DNA from: Oligoflexia bacterium
Lineage (GTDB): Bacteria > Bdellovibrionota_C > UBA2361 > JAFLCA01
Length of the DNA: 49,624 bases
NCBI GenBank assembly: GCA_019694465.1
Contig: JAIBBV010000023.1
Span: 1 to 49,624 of the forward strand
Reading direction: 5' to 3'
Translations under genes and position numbers: made by a program
In this document: piece after piece, positions 26,268-35,060 of the stretch
Position numbering within the stretch: the first letter of the stretch is position 1
How the letters are laid out: each line of letters begins with the position of its first letter
The notes under the pieces: model-generated
Told to the model about the DNA's origin: nothing
The model's input: only the letters and a program-made list of their open reading frames with translations
Database searches by the model: none

Positions 26268-29200
26268 TCAACGACTCCCTGCAACTGCCGCAGAAGCTTG
26301 CGCTGGCTGCCCCTTATGTTCGTCGATCATTTGTTGCAACTCGCGGACTCTGCTGTTGGTAGGCTCGAACAACGCAATCTTTTTGAGCTCTTCACTAGCC
26401 TCATCAAGCTTGCCCTGAGCATACAAACAGCCCGCTAATGCGTAGAGGAACTGGAAGTCAAGCGGGTGCATGTCCAAATAGGCTCGCACACCTTGCTCAA
26501 CATCAGTCAATCTCTGCATTGGATAGCCAAGTTCGATTACTCCTAGCAAAGCACGCGCATTTTCAGGATTAATCCTGATTGCACGAGTATAAAAGTCCCA
26601 TGCTCTCTCATGTTCCTTGAACCAAGAGCAACATAGACCCATACCTGCCAGGGCCACATCGTATTCTGGTTTTAGTTGCAAGGCGGTCTCGAAGAACCGA
26701 CGTGCTTCATCCCATTTACCTGCGTGGGCGGCGAGCGCTCCTTTGCCGCACATTCCGCGTGGAGACTGCGGGTTTACTCGCATTACCTCCTCATATTTCT
26801 CAGCAGCCTGGACAATATCCTGATTTAGGACGCACAGCTCAGCATCAAGAGTCAGCATACGTTCACGTTGCGAAGCATTTAGCTGTAGTGCGCCCAAACT
26901 ATTTAGGCCACTACGTACCTCATCAAACTTCCCTTCGCGTTTAAGCTCCTCCAGCTTCAATAGCTCCGCATCTACATGCCCGAACGTGGCTGGGGTACTT
27001 ACTGCCGGAGAAGCTGTTGGGGCCTGCCCTATAAAGCCGGCCCGCACGGCCGTGCTGCCGGTAGCTTGGGGCGCCTTGTTCTCAGTAGTAGTGGTATTCT
27101 GCTTCTCCATCATATTCCGGAGCTCAAGTGCCCCCTTATGATTAGGCTTTGCCACTAGTATCTTACGACATAGCTCATCAGCCTCCCCCGATCGTCCCAG
27201 CTTATAGCATACTCCGGCAAGACAGAACTGCATCTCGCTATCGTCTGGCCTCTCCGAAATATACTTTCGCAATATGCGCTCTAGATCCGTATAGGTATTT
27301 GTTGCGTATGAGCATTCCATAAACTGCAAGAGGGTTGGAAGATGTCTTGCATCTCGCTCAAGCGCCTGCAGGAAGTAGGAGTATGCATCGCGCATGCGCC
27401 CTGCACGTAGCTCACACATACCCAGACCGCTCATTGCGCGTGGGTCGAGTGGATCTAGTGCGTGCGCACGCTCGAAGTACGGACGTGCCTCCGCATTGCG
27501 ACTTTGAGCCAAATACAAGGTACCACGTGCCTTGTTGGCTCGCGCCGATTGTGGATTCATTTGCAGCGCTTGATCAAGCAAGCTTGCCGATTCATCCCAG
27601 CGCTCTTCTATCGCTGCATTCTCTCCTTGCTCAAGAAGAGTAGCGAAGTCACCCTTTGGTTCAGTTGAAGTACTCATTGTGTCCTTTTGAGCCGTAATTG
27701 GCTCTTTTACTTCTACTTCTCGATAAACAGACGAACTGCCAAGAATCTGCTCGTAAGCCCCAAGTGTTTCGGCCACGCAACGTTCCCAAGTGTACGACTT
27801 GGCTAGAGCCTTCAGTTCAGCACTTACAGGTGCGTGATACGCAGCAAGAACCGCATTGCGGATAGAGCTCTCATTCCATGGGTCACAATAGAATGCATGC
27901 GAACCAAAATAGTCAGGCGCTGTTCCATTGTTGCCTACAACAACATTACATCCGTGGTGCGCCGCCTCCAGACTAACTAACCCTGGCAATTCATACCAAC
28001 TTGGCAACGCGTGTACTTTGGCAGCCGCGTAGGCGCTAGCCAACATTTGCGGCGACAAGCGATCTAAGATCAAAGTCTTGCCCTTACGCTTGAATGAGCG
28101 CACAGCTCGATCGTAGTCTGCGTCGTATGAGAATCCACCACTTGCAAGTACCACCGTTACTTCAGAATCTTCCAGTGCCTTAAGCAACATTAGCTGATTC
28201 TTGCGAAACTCAAAGCGCCCCACACACAACACAAAGTCTCGCACGCCATAGGCTTGTTCAAACTCTGCGGCGTCACCCTGTGCTCCTACTTCATGCCCAA
28301 GCTTGACTTCTATCATACGGCCGGCCCGTGGATAATCGCGCTTAAGAGCTTTTGTCTCCTGGGCCCCATTTGGGAAAAGTGCCGCTGCGTGTTCTGCCGT
28401 CCAAGCGTTTTCGAAACGTTGGGCCGGCGCCACGCGCATGCAGTCAGTGGCATGAGCCTCCCACCAGTTTTTATCCTGACGACGATTAATGTACTCGCAT
28501 AACTGGATGGCCTGCGTGATGGCCTGATTGCGATAGGCAGGAGTGTCTTCATACAGAGTAGTTACCACGTAAGGAGTACCCGCCTGACGAGCTCGCATTG
28601 CCAAGCTCTTCGTATGATCGGCCAGCGCAAAGTTGAATAAGTGTACAATGTCGAATTGGCTGGGATCTTGTTTGCCTTCAGGATCGACTGTCACATCGAC
28701 ACCACGTGCTCGCAGGCCATTGGCCAATTTATCCATTACCACAGTATCGCCACCACGCTGACTGAATGCGTTGGGGCGCATCTGCATAAGAATCCGCATG
28801 CTGACTCGTGGATTGCTTTTCGCTGTTGATGATTCCACGGTGCTCTCCTTTTTCAATGTTGAAGTTGAAAATCCTAAACTTTGATATAAATTATCGAGGT
28901 GCTCAGCTAACTTCTTCCAGCTGTTGTTCTCACAGTATCTTTTTGCATTTGCTTGAATTGTACGACGTAGATTCATATTGGTAAGCAAGGCCTCCACTGA
29001 TGAAGCTACATTGTACCCAGAGGTGATATGCCAAACGGCATCACCAAAGGCCGCAAACGGAGGCGCTATTGACGCAGCCACAACCGCCCCAGCACCGAGT
29101 GCCATAGAGCACGCTCCAGAACCTTCGTAGTGCTGGGAGCGATAGTTCATAAGAACAACATCTGCAACTGAGAGGTAACCGCCTACTTCGTCATCATCCA

Positions 29201-30017
29201 AATATCTATTGAGCACGTTGATTCGATCAGCAACTCCAAATGACTGAGCCATGCGTTGCAACTCGGCTACATACTCCTTCCCGTAAGGATCGTCATCGTG
29301 CGGTTGACCACAGATATAGCCACGCGCTGCTATTCCGATATCACGCAGACGCGCAACAGCTTCAATTACACCTTCCATGCCCTTGTGCGGTTGGATAAAA
29401 CCAAATGCAACAATGATCTTTTCTGCCACAGGCAGTTGTAGTTTAAGCCGCAGATTTTGCTTAGCCCGCTCATCCAAAGGGGGACGTATACGCACACCAA
29501 CATTCAGCACAACGACCTTTTCTGGATCAGCACCATTGGCAATCGCCTCTAGGCGTACCTCGGGCGAATGAACTACAACCTTATCAGCTTGGGTAACAAG
29601 CGCCTGTATATTGGCGTCGATTTGCCACACCGTGTGCAGGTTAATAACACACTTGATCCCCTTGGCGCGTTGGCGCGCAATAAATTGAGAGAACTCAGGT
29701 TGAGGGAAGAATAGATAGTGACAATTAACATGCAACAGACCAACCCTATGGCGCTCAATAGCGGCTTCAAGTTGCGAAAAGTCGCTACTCTTGCGGCGCC
29801 AACAGCGGTCCACAAATGCTTCGTCTGAACCAGTAGAGACTCGGGTTGTCTCTTCGGCCAGAATGACGAAGGTGCCAGGTTGATACTCCTGCGTTAGTTG
29901 GATCGCGTGCGTAGCCAGCCCACACTGCTGGTTCCATGGGCTAATAAAGCCCACTGTCTGTCCTTCGACAGCCCGTGTCGCCTTTTCGGCACTCTGATCA
30001 GCGATTCCTTGCTTCAC
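26268..30017 (-). CDS. Giant protein with two GT-B glycosyltransferase units and C-terminal TPR repeats
   Basis: 1249 residues from GTG 30017, with AGGAA about ten bases upstream. Unit 1 (about 20-390): TVGFISPWNQQCGLATHAIQL, KIIVAFGFIQPHKGMEGVIEAV, VLMNYRSQHYEGSGACSMALGAG. A linker follows, then unit 2 (about 405-780): MRILMQMRPNAFSQRGGDTV, DFVLCVGRFEFRKNQLMLLKAL, PSWYELPGLVSLEAAHHGCN. After another linker come TPR repeats (about 815-1230; for example YFERAHALDPLDPRAMSGLG, ARRFFETALQLKPEYDVALAG), broken by a low-complexity linker. TPRs next to glycosyltransferases often bind the protein acceptor, as in O-GlcNAc transferase or flagellin glycosylation. Substrate is unknown. No signal peptide, so cytoplasmic. 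Confidence 0.85.
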   Translation of the reverse strand: MKQGIADQSAEKATRAVEGQTVGFISPWNQQCGLATHAIQLTQEYQPGTFVILAEETTRVSTGSDEAFVDRCWRRKSSDFSQLEAAIERHRVGLLHVNCHYLFFPQPEFSQFIARQRAKGIKCVINLHTVWQIDANIQALVTQADKVVVHSPEVRLEAIANGADPEKVVVLNVGVRIRPPLDERAKQNLRLKLQLPVAEKIIVAFGFIQPHKGMEGVIEAVARLRDIGIAARGYICGQPHDDDPYGKEYVAELQRMAQSFGVADRINVLNRYLDDDEVGGYLSVADVVLMNYRSQHYEGSGACSMALGAGAVVAASIAPPFAAFGDAVWHITSGYNVASSVEALLTNMNLRRTIQANAKRYCENNSWKKLAEHLDNLYQSLGFSTSTLKKESTVESSTAKSNPRVSMRILMQMRPNAFSQRGGDTVVMDKLANGLRARGVDVTVDPEGKQDPSQFDIVHLFNFALADHTKSLAMRARQAGTPYVVTTLYEDTPAYRNQAITQAIQLCEYINRRQDKNWWEAHATDCMRVAPAQRFENAWTAEHAAALFPNGAQETKALKRDYPRAGRMIEVKLGHEVGAQGDAAEFEQAYGVRDFVLCVGRFEFRKNQLMLLKALEDSEVTVVLASGGFSYDADYDRAVRSFKRKGKTLILDRLSPQMLASAYAAAKVHALPSWYELPGLVSLEAAHHGCNVVVGNNGTAPDYFGSHAFYCDPWNESSIRNAVLAAYHAPVSAELKALAKSYTWERCVAETLGAYEQILGSSSVYREVEVKEPITAQKDTMSTSTEPKGDFATLLEQGENAAIEERWDESASLLDQALQMNPQSARANKARGTLYLAQSRNAEARPYFERAHALDPLDPRAMSGLGMCELRAGRMRDAYSYFLQALERDARHLPTLLQFMECSYATNTYTDLERILRKYISERPDDSEMQFCLAGVCYKLGRSGEADELCRKILVAKPNHKGALELRNMMEKQNTTTTENKAPQATGSTAVRAGFIGQAPTASPAVSTPATFGHVDAELLKLEELKREGKFDEVRSGLNSLGALQLNASQRERMLTLDAELCVLNQDIVQAAEKYEEVMRVNPQSPRGMCGKGALAAHAGKWDEARRFFETALQLKPEYDVALAGMGLCCSWFKEHERAWDFYTRAIRINPENARALLGVIELGYPMQRLTDVEQGVRAYLDMHPLDFQFLYALAGCLYAQGKLDEASEELKKIALFEPTNSRVRELQQMIDEHKGQPAQASAAVAGSR

Positions 30018-30331
30018 ACGTTCGGGTTCCTGCCCGTAACCTCTTAAATAAAGTCACAATTCGACTGTGTATGGCCTATTTACCTGTCAACACACACAGA
30101 GCCTCGGTAATTACTTTGCAAGCGGCGTGCTCAGTCATACCGGACATTAACCACCTCATTTCATTGATTATTTTTGGCAATTTAGTTGGGCCAGTGTCAG
30201 AAAATTGGCCTGCCATTCGTTAAGTTGAGGTTAATTTTAGGCGATGTAGAAACTACTAGCGTCGATTCAGCATCGAAATGGGTACAAGGGCGCGTTGCGT
30301 GCACAATTCCTGAGGGAGTGGTTCACGGATC
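30018..30331. other. Non-coding leader of the double glycosyltransferase gene
   Basis: 314 bases between the GTG start at 30017 and the structured element. No credible open frame or clear promoter is seen. The whole gap between genes is 30018-30552. Confidence 0.4.
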
Positions 30332-30506
30332 GAGCAAGGAGAAATTAGGTTTATAGGTTTTGCTCATTTTTAGACTTGAAGCACGTCCTCGCTTAAACTC
30401 TTGAGGGTTGCGAGGGTTAAAGCGAGGACGTTGCAACAAGTCATGCGGTTTTAACCTGTTTTTAGGTTGACCCTGTTCATGACTTTGGTTTGCACTCTCC
30501 TTGCTC
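30332..30506. other. Structured element with three-way-junction fold, possible non-coding RNA
   Basis: GAGCAAGGAGA at 30332-30342 and TCTCCTTGCTC at 30496-30506 are perfect 11-base complements. Inside lie two hairpins. Hairpin A has ACGTCCTCGCTT (30383-30394) with AAGCGAGGACGT (30420-30431), 12 perfect pairs. It continues inward to 30400/30414 with one A-A mismatch and one T-G wobble, giving an 18-position stem with a 13-base loop. Hairpin B has AAGTCATG (30438-30445) with CATGACTT (30478-30485), then GGT/ACC and AACCT (30453-30457) with AGGTT (30464-30468) around a T-rich loop. The element sits between two minus-strand genes. The strand is undecided because the fold is symmetric. It matches no RNA family I know. 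Confidence 0.55.
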
Positions 30507-30552
30507 TTTCCACCTCATTCCCCAAAAACTAACTATTCCGATCACGCGAAAT

Positions 30553-31317
30553 TCACACTACCAGCAATGCGCGTCTGCCTACGCTGCTGATCAGCTCTGG
30601 CCTAGTCTTAGCGATGTCTATTATTGATTGACTAGGCATGGCGGAGTCAAAGCTATCAGGGAAAACACTTGCATAAGTACCAACTACCGCTTCCTGCCCT
30701 GCAAACGGTAGTGGATCACTACCACATAATACAGCCAAGCCTCTATCGCGGGCAGCTGCAAATAGCCTATGCGGCAAGGCTAGGCGCGAACGTCTCACAC
30801 AATCGCCCAATGCAATTTCTCCTGGCTTAGCTAATTTCACTACTTCAGATAGCAATTGACCGCGCCTGCCCCACCATTTGCCTAATGACCAAGGGATCAC
30901 AGCTAAGGCCCCGCAATCTATCACTCGACGAAGCGAGACTTCGAAAGTATCGCCGTCCTCAAACTGTGCATCACTCATCAAAGCGAGCACCTCCAATCGC
31001 TCTTTCGTAGCGATTTGCCGGCCAGAAAACACCAGTAAACTTCCACCATTATCCGCGACCACCCGCAGACATAGGCGATCTTCAGTTGTACCTACACGAA
31101 ACTCAGAGCCTAGAACCTTATGCGGCTCATCACGCAATCGATCAAAATAGTAACTTCCAGAGCGCTCGGTAAGAAAAATCGCTCTAGCACAGTCTGCATT
31201 AGGTACAATCTCTCGCGCGTACTGCTCTAGTCGATCCATGGCTCCCAAAAATAAAGCCCTCAGGTCGTAGCAGTCATACAGATGCACATGCGTATCAGCG
31301 ACTAGATACATGGACAT
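30553..31317 (-). CDS. Metal-dependent hydrolase-like protein (TatD/PHP/amidohydrolase type)
   Basis: 254 residues from ATG 31317; ATG 31311 and 31335 are alternatives, and AGG lies best for 31311. The protein opens YLVADTHVHLYDCYD, the D-x-H-x-H metal site of amidohydrolase-like barrels. Later segments include ALAVIPWSLGKWWGRRG and AVLCGSDPLPFAGQE, the latter with a Gly-Ser-Asp where such enzymes have a late metal Asp. It should be a cytoplasmic hydrolase; the substrate is unknown. It lies 60 bases after the decaheme gene on the same strand, so it may be the last gene of the cytochrome operon, or independent. Confidence 0.6.
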   Translation of the reverse strand: MSMYLVADTHVHLYDCYDLRALFLGAMDRLEQYAREIVPNADCARAIFLTERSGSYYFDRLRDEPHKVLGSEFRVGTTEDRLCLRVVADNGGSLLVFSGRQIATKERLEVLALMSDAQFEDGDTFEVSLRRVIDCGALAVIPWSLGKWWGRRGQLLSEVVKLAKPGEIALGDCVRRSRLALPHRLFAAARDRGLAVLCGSDPLPFAGQEAVVGTYASVFPDSFDSAMPSQSIIDIAKTRPELISSVGRRALLVV

Positions 31318-31377
31318 CCTATTATGGGCATACATAGCTCCGCTGATTGAGGAAAGTGGGATAAGAAAATTTGCCTA

Positions 31378-34300
31378 TTATTGGTCTGGCACGCTGTAAA
31401 CATTCCCAGCCTTATTCAAGAACAGTCTCTGCATTTCTTGCCGATTAAAAGGACGGGAACCTATGCGGCCAAAAATACTTACCTGGTTCCCAGTTTCATC
31501 AACCGCCCTATCTCGATCAAGTCCCTTAGAGATTGCCAGGGCTGGCCCATCAGTCTTCCGTTGCGCAATAACAGCTGGTTTGACCTCTGGGGAGAATCCG
31601 TAGAAAGTTGGCACACGCTCTGGGTCAGTCAATTGAAGCACTTTTAGCCCATTAACCCCATCGGCCACGTAGGCGAAGAGGGAAGCGTTTGTAGAGGCAA
31701 TTTTGACATCATTAACGTCGTTCAGGCGTCCCTCATCATTGAAAACTTGATAGATGACTGGTCGTTCCGGTTTCTCAATATCAACAATCACCAGGCCCTG
31801 CTTACCGCCAGCTACATATGCGTATGTACGTGCTAGATACACACTACGCGCATCCTGTAGCGCCACAAACGCCCCCTTTACCTCATGTGCCTTGTCAATA
31901 TGTGTAATATCAACGACATGTAAGCCATCCGCATCAGTGATAAAGGCATATCGGAATTGAATCGCAACAGCAGTTGGATTACGGAATGGGAGAGTAGTTA
32001 TCAGTCGTGGGCTAAGTGGGTCATCTAAGTCTAGAACTACAACTTTATCTGCAGTACCAACAAAGGCCCAGGCTCCAGCAAGCTGGATAGTGCGTGCTCC
32101 GTCTAAGACATGCTCTGCATTCCAAGTTGCTGCCCGCTGCAAGAAGTTGTTGGTTGGATCGCCATCCTGCAGGGTATCAACATCCACGACAATCAAGCCC
32201 TCTTCGCTATCAGTGATGAATGCATAATGATAGATGGCGTGCAGCGGGAGCTCCTCATTTTCTGGAAGCTGCTTCCTGAATGGCGCAACCGGCATATTAG
32301 TTGGTAGAGCAAAACTAGTCGCATTCTTGGAAGCTACATGTGTGTCTTGCCCCAAAGGCGAAACCGGGGCCGTGACAATTCTCTCTGAAAAGCCCTTGTT
32401 CGCTACGCTTGCAGCATCGTAGACCCGAAAGCCCCCGGGGCCAGCTGTTGTGTATAAGTACTCTCCGCGCAGTTGGATAGTATTTGTTGGCCCGCCTTCA
32501 GAATGATGAGGGTGGCTGACCTGCAACTCCTTGGAATGAGCTTGATGCTGCGCATAATAATCTGGGTAAGCGTACTTATGGAGATAACTTCCAATAACGG
32601 CTTGCGGCTCAGGCCACTCAGTAACCTGCACCGCTTCAAGGCCGGCCTGCCCCGTAGCGACATAAGCATGATACCCCATGAAGTTCACAAAATTTGTACC
32701 AAACAGCAGAAGCTGCGCCATAATCGCGTTGTTATCGTTGGTATTTGATATGTGACAGTCGGCGCACGTTTTCGTTTCTATTGTCCGCACAGTGTGTGGA
32801 AAATGTGGCGCAAAAGCCTGGGAGCTATGCCCTGAAGCAGCCGTGGGCGGTTGCTGCACGTAAATCTTCTGCCTAGTACTATCAGTAGAGCTTAGCACCA
32901 GAGCGCTGGATGAGCGCACAGGTACAATTTTATGATTCTTAGCATCTCCATGCAGCCCCAGCTGGAACATATCATCCCGGACCACCTGTGGATTGTAAGT
33001 AGCCCAATTGCGGGTAGTCTTTCCATCATAGTGGTTAGACTCCTTCTTCCAGTTAGCCTCAATCGGCAAATGGCAACCAGCGCAACTCGTTGCCCACGAG
33101 CTATGGCATGTGAAACAAGACATTTTTGAATTAGGATGGGCAAGCAATGCGTCAGTATCATCGTGCCTATCGAGTTCTGACAAGCTTAGCGAATGGGGCT
33201 TAGACTGATTGTCTGACAACTTACCGACTAACTTAGCACGCGCTGCTTTTTCGTTATAATCGCGACTTTTAGGGTTAGCGATGTCACGCACTTGCTTTAC
33301 TCGCCACTCAAGCCCAGGCGTGACACTAGAGCGCTGATACAATGAGCCATCCCGCCAAACAAAACGCAAATCTCCGAACTCAGTCCTTTGAATCGAGAGG
33401 TCGTTACCACCAGCGGGGGCAGCTGGACCACTAGTGGTCAAAGCGGCATAACGCTCCAGGGTTCCATGACAATCTTCGCACCCGATCTCAACCTGTTGTG
33501 CGACTTCGCCGTAGATATTGCCGTCACCGTGAGCATCCTGCGCAAAATGGCAGTCCATGCACTGCATGCCCTTGTCCATATGGATATCAGCTAGATGCAC
33601 CGCCTTTTTGAATTTATCCTTATCGTCTTGGCGTATGCGCTTGCCATTCTTGTCCAAAAGATTTCCCTTACGGTCGCGCTTGAATATGGCTCTAAAATTC
33701 CATCCATGCCCATGATAGTCGGCAAATTGGGTATCCTTGAGCTTTGGATTGAGCTCACTTACTTTGCGTAGGAAATCCTCATCTGACCAAAGTCCTCTTA
33801 CGGCTGCCCCTTCTGGATTATTCATGCGAGCACGATGCTCTTCTTCCATGCTGGGATATTTCTGCTGCTTTGGCCACATGAAGGGCGCATCAGACTCGTA
33901 ATCCCACATGGTGTATCCGTAAAATGAATTCACAAACACATTTGGCTGGTGCATGTGACAAACCATACACTGGCTAGATGGAATGGCCCTGGTGAACTGG
34001 TGCCGCAAGGGATGACCTTCCTCATCCTTGGGGATGGTAGGATCGCTGGTTTGTGATTGGCCAGAGTGTCCAAACGCCGCATAAGGCCCTGAGTGCAGCG
34101 GGTCACGATCGTTAGCATAAATGGAGTGGCAGGCAGTGCATCCGCTACTTCGGTAGTCTCCGGGATGATCATTGGTTCCCATCAAGGATAGGTGTGGATC
34201 ATTCAGGCGAGTTTTATGAACATTAAGAACAGGCACTGAAATGCGCGCTCCAGTTCCTGGGCCACGATTAGAGGCTCTAATATCTGGGCGGCCTGGATCT

Positions 34301-35049
34301 TCCTTCGGATTTGGCAGACCGAACTCAGCGAAAGTACTTTTAATGAACAGCCCACCGCGCTCAAATACTCTGAAAATATCACCGGGGCTTGTGACTTCCC
34401 ATTGCGGCAAAGGCACCAAGGCTGAAAGCGCACCTTTAGCCTTACGTTCATCTGACGGCTGGGCATGAATCTCACGCGCCAGTCCATCCCGCCCATAGCT
34501 CTCACCAAGCACATAGCGCTTGAAGGGCAAAATATTATTGTTGTACGAGGCTCCGCCCCACAACATTGCCGAAGTGGTCATGATGCTGCGACTGACGGCT
34601 GCAACTTCCTTGGCATGACAGCCCCCGCAGGTTTCAGGCGCAACACGCAAATCGCCAGGATTTATAAACTTAACGAACTCTGCGCGCTCGCTCAGAAGCT
34701 TTGCATAGCTGTGCTTTGGATTGGCAGAGGTGGGCCAAGACTCAGGATGCTCTGGGAGTACATGTGCTTGCTGTTTGGCAGCTTCATACTCAGCAGAACC
34801 GATGACGAGTCCGGACGCACGCACATCCGCCGCCCCGCCATGGCAATGAGTACAACCAAGTTGCACGGCAGGATTGTCATGCATGGAAGGTGCATCAACT
34901 GAAGAATGACAGTCCCTACAGCCAACACTAGCTGAATCAACCTCAGCAGCCGTGAGTCCACTTTGAACAGGGCGCACTGCATCCTCACAATATGCCGACA
35001 GCGGCCCGAATACCGCCAAGAGAAAGCATATCGTTGCTGCACTACGCAT
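31378..35049 (-). CDS. Secreted decaheme cytochrome c with LVIVD-repeat propeller
   Basis: 1223 residues with a Sec signal (RSAATICFLLAVFGPLSAYC). Ten CxxCH heme motifs lie in the first two thirds: CRDCH, CTHCH, CGGCH, CTACH, CMVCH, CMDCH, CEDCH, CFTCH, CAGCH, CADCH. From about residue 870 come LVIVD-type repeats (GLIVVDVDTL, KVVVLDLDDP, GLHVVDITHI, GLVIVDIEKP, GLKVLQLTDP), which form a beta-propeller common on cell-surface proteins. It is the last electron carrier encoded in the operon, directly after the outer-membrane barrel (11-base gap). It is therefore likely the outer-face or extracellular cytochrome of a porin-cytochrome conduit (inference). Confidence 0.93.
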   Translation of the reverse strand: MRSAATICFLLAVFGPLSAYCEDAVRPVQSGLTAAEVDSASVGCRDCHSSVDAPSMHDNPAVQLGCTHCHGGAADVRASGLVIGSAEYEAAKQQAHVLPEHPESWPTSANPKHSYAKLLSERAEFVKFINPGDLRVAPETCGGCHAKEVAAVSRSIMTTSAMLWGGASYNNNILPFKRYVLGESYGRDGLAREIHAQPSDERKAKGALSALVPLPQWEVTSPGDIFRVFERGGLFIKSTFAEFGLPNPKEDPGRPDIRASNRGPGTGARISVPVLNVHKTRLNDPHLSLMGTNDHPGDYRSSGCTACHSIYANDRDPLHSGPYAAFGHSGQSQTSDPTIPKDEEGHPLRHQFTRAIPSSQCMVCHMHQPNVFVNSFYGYTMWDYESDAPFMWPKQQKYPSMEEEHRARMNNPEGAAVRGLWSDEDFLRKVSELNPKLKDTQFADYHGHGWNFRAIFKRDRKGNLLDKNGKRIRQDDKDKFKKAVHLADIHMDKGMQCMDCHFAQDAHGDGNIYGEVAQQVEIGCEDCHGTLERYAALTTSGPAAPAGGNDLSIQRTEFGDLRFVWRDGSLYQRSSVTPGLEWRVKQVRDIANPKSRDYNEKAARAKLVGKLSDNQSKPHSLSLSELDRHDDTDALLAHPNSKMSCFTCHSSWATSCAGCHLPIEANWKKESNHYDGKTTRNWATYNPQVVRDDMFQLGLHGDAKNHKIVPVRSSSALVLSSTDSTRQKIYVQQPPTAASGHSSQAFAPHFPHTVRTIETKTCADCHISNTNDNNAIMAQLLLFGTNFVNFMGYHAYVATGQAGLEAVQVTEWPEPQAVIGSYLHKYAYPDYYAQHQAHSKELQVSHPHHSEGGPTNTIQLRGEYLYTTAGPGGFRVYDAASVANKGFSERIVTAPVSPLGQDTHVASKNATSFALPTNMPVAPFRKQLPENEELPLHAIYHYAFITDSEEGLIVVDVDTLQDGDPTNNFLQRAATWNAEHVLDGARTIQLAGAWAFVGTADKVVVLDLDDPLSPRLITTLPFRNPTAVAIQFRYAFITDADGLHVVDITHIDKAHEVKGAFVALQDARSVYLARTYAYVAGGKQGLVIVDIEKPERPVIYQVFNDEGRLNDVNDVKIASTNASLFAYVADGVNGLKVLQLTDPERVPTFYGFSPEVKPAVIAQRKTDGPALAISKGLDRDRAVDETGNQVSIFGRIGSRPFNRQEMQRLFLNKAGNVYSVPDQ

Positions 35050-35060
35050 AATTGACAGCC

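Noticed and set aside
30332..30506. Retron msr-msd (outer a1/a2 repeats and internal hairpins)
   Set aside because: No reverse transcriptase gene is nearby on either strand; the large neighbouring proteins are glycosyltransferases and cytochromes.
30332..30506. Integron attC site or MITE
   Set aside because: No 7-base attC core pairs are found, no integrase is present, and there is no target-site duplication beside the outer repeats.
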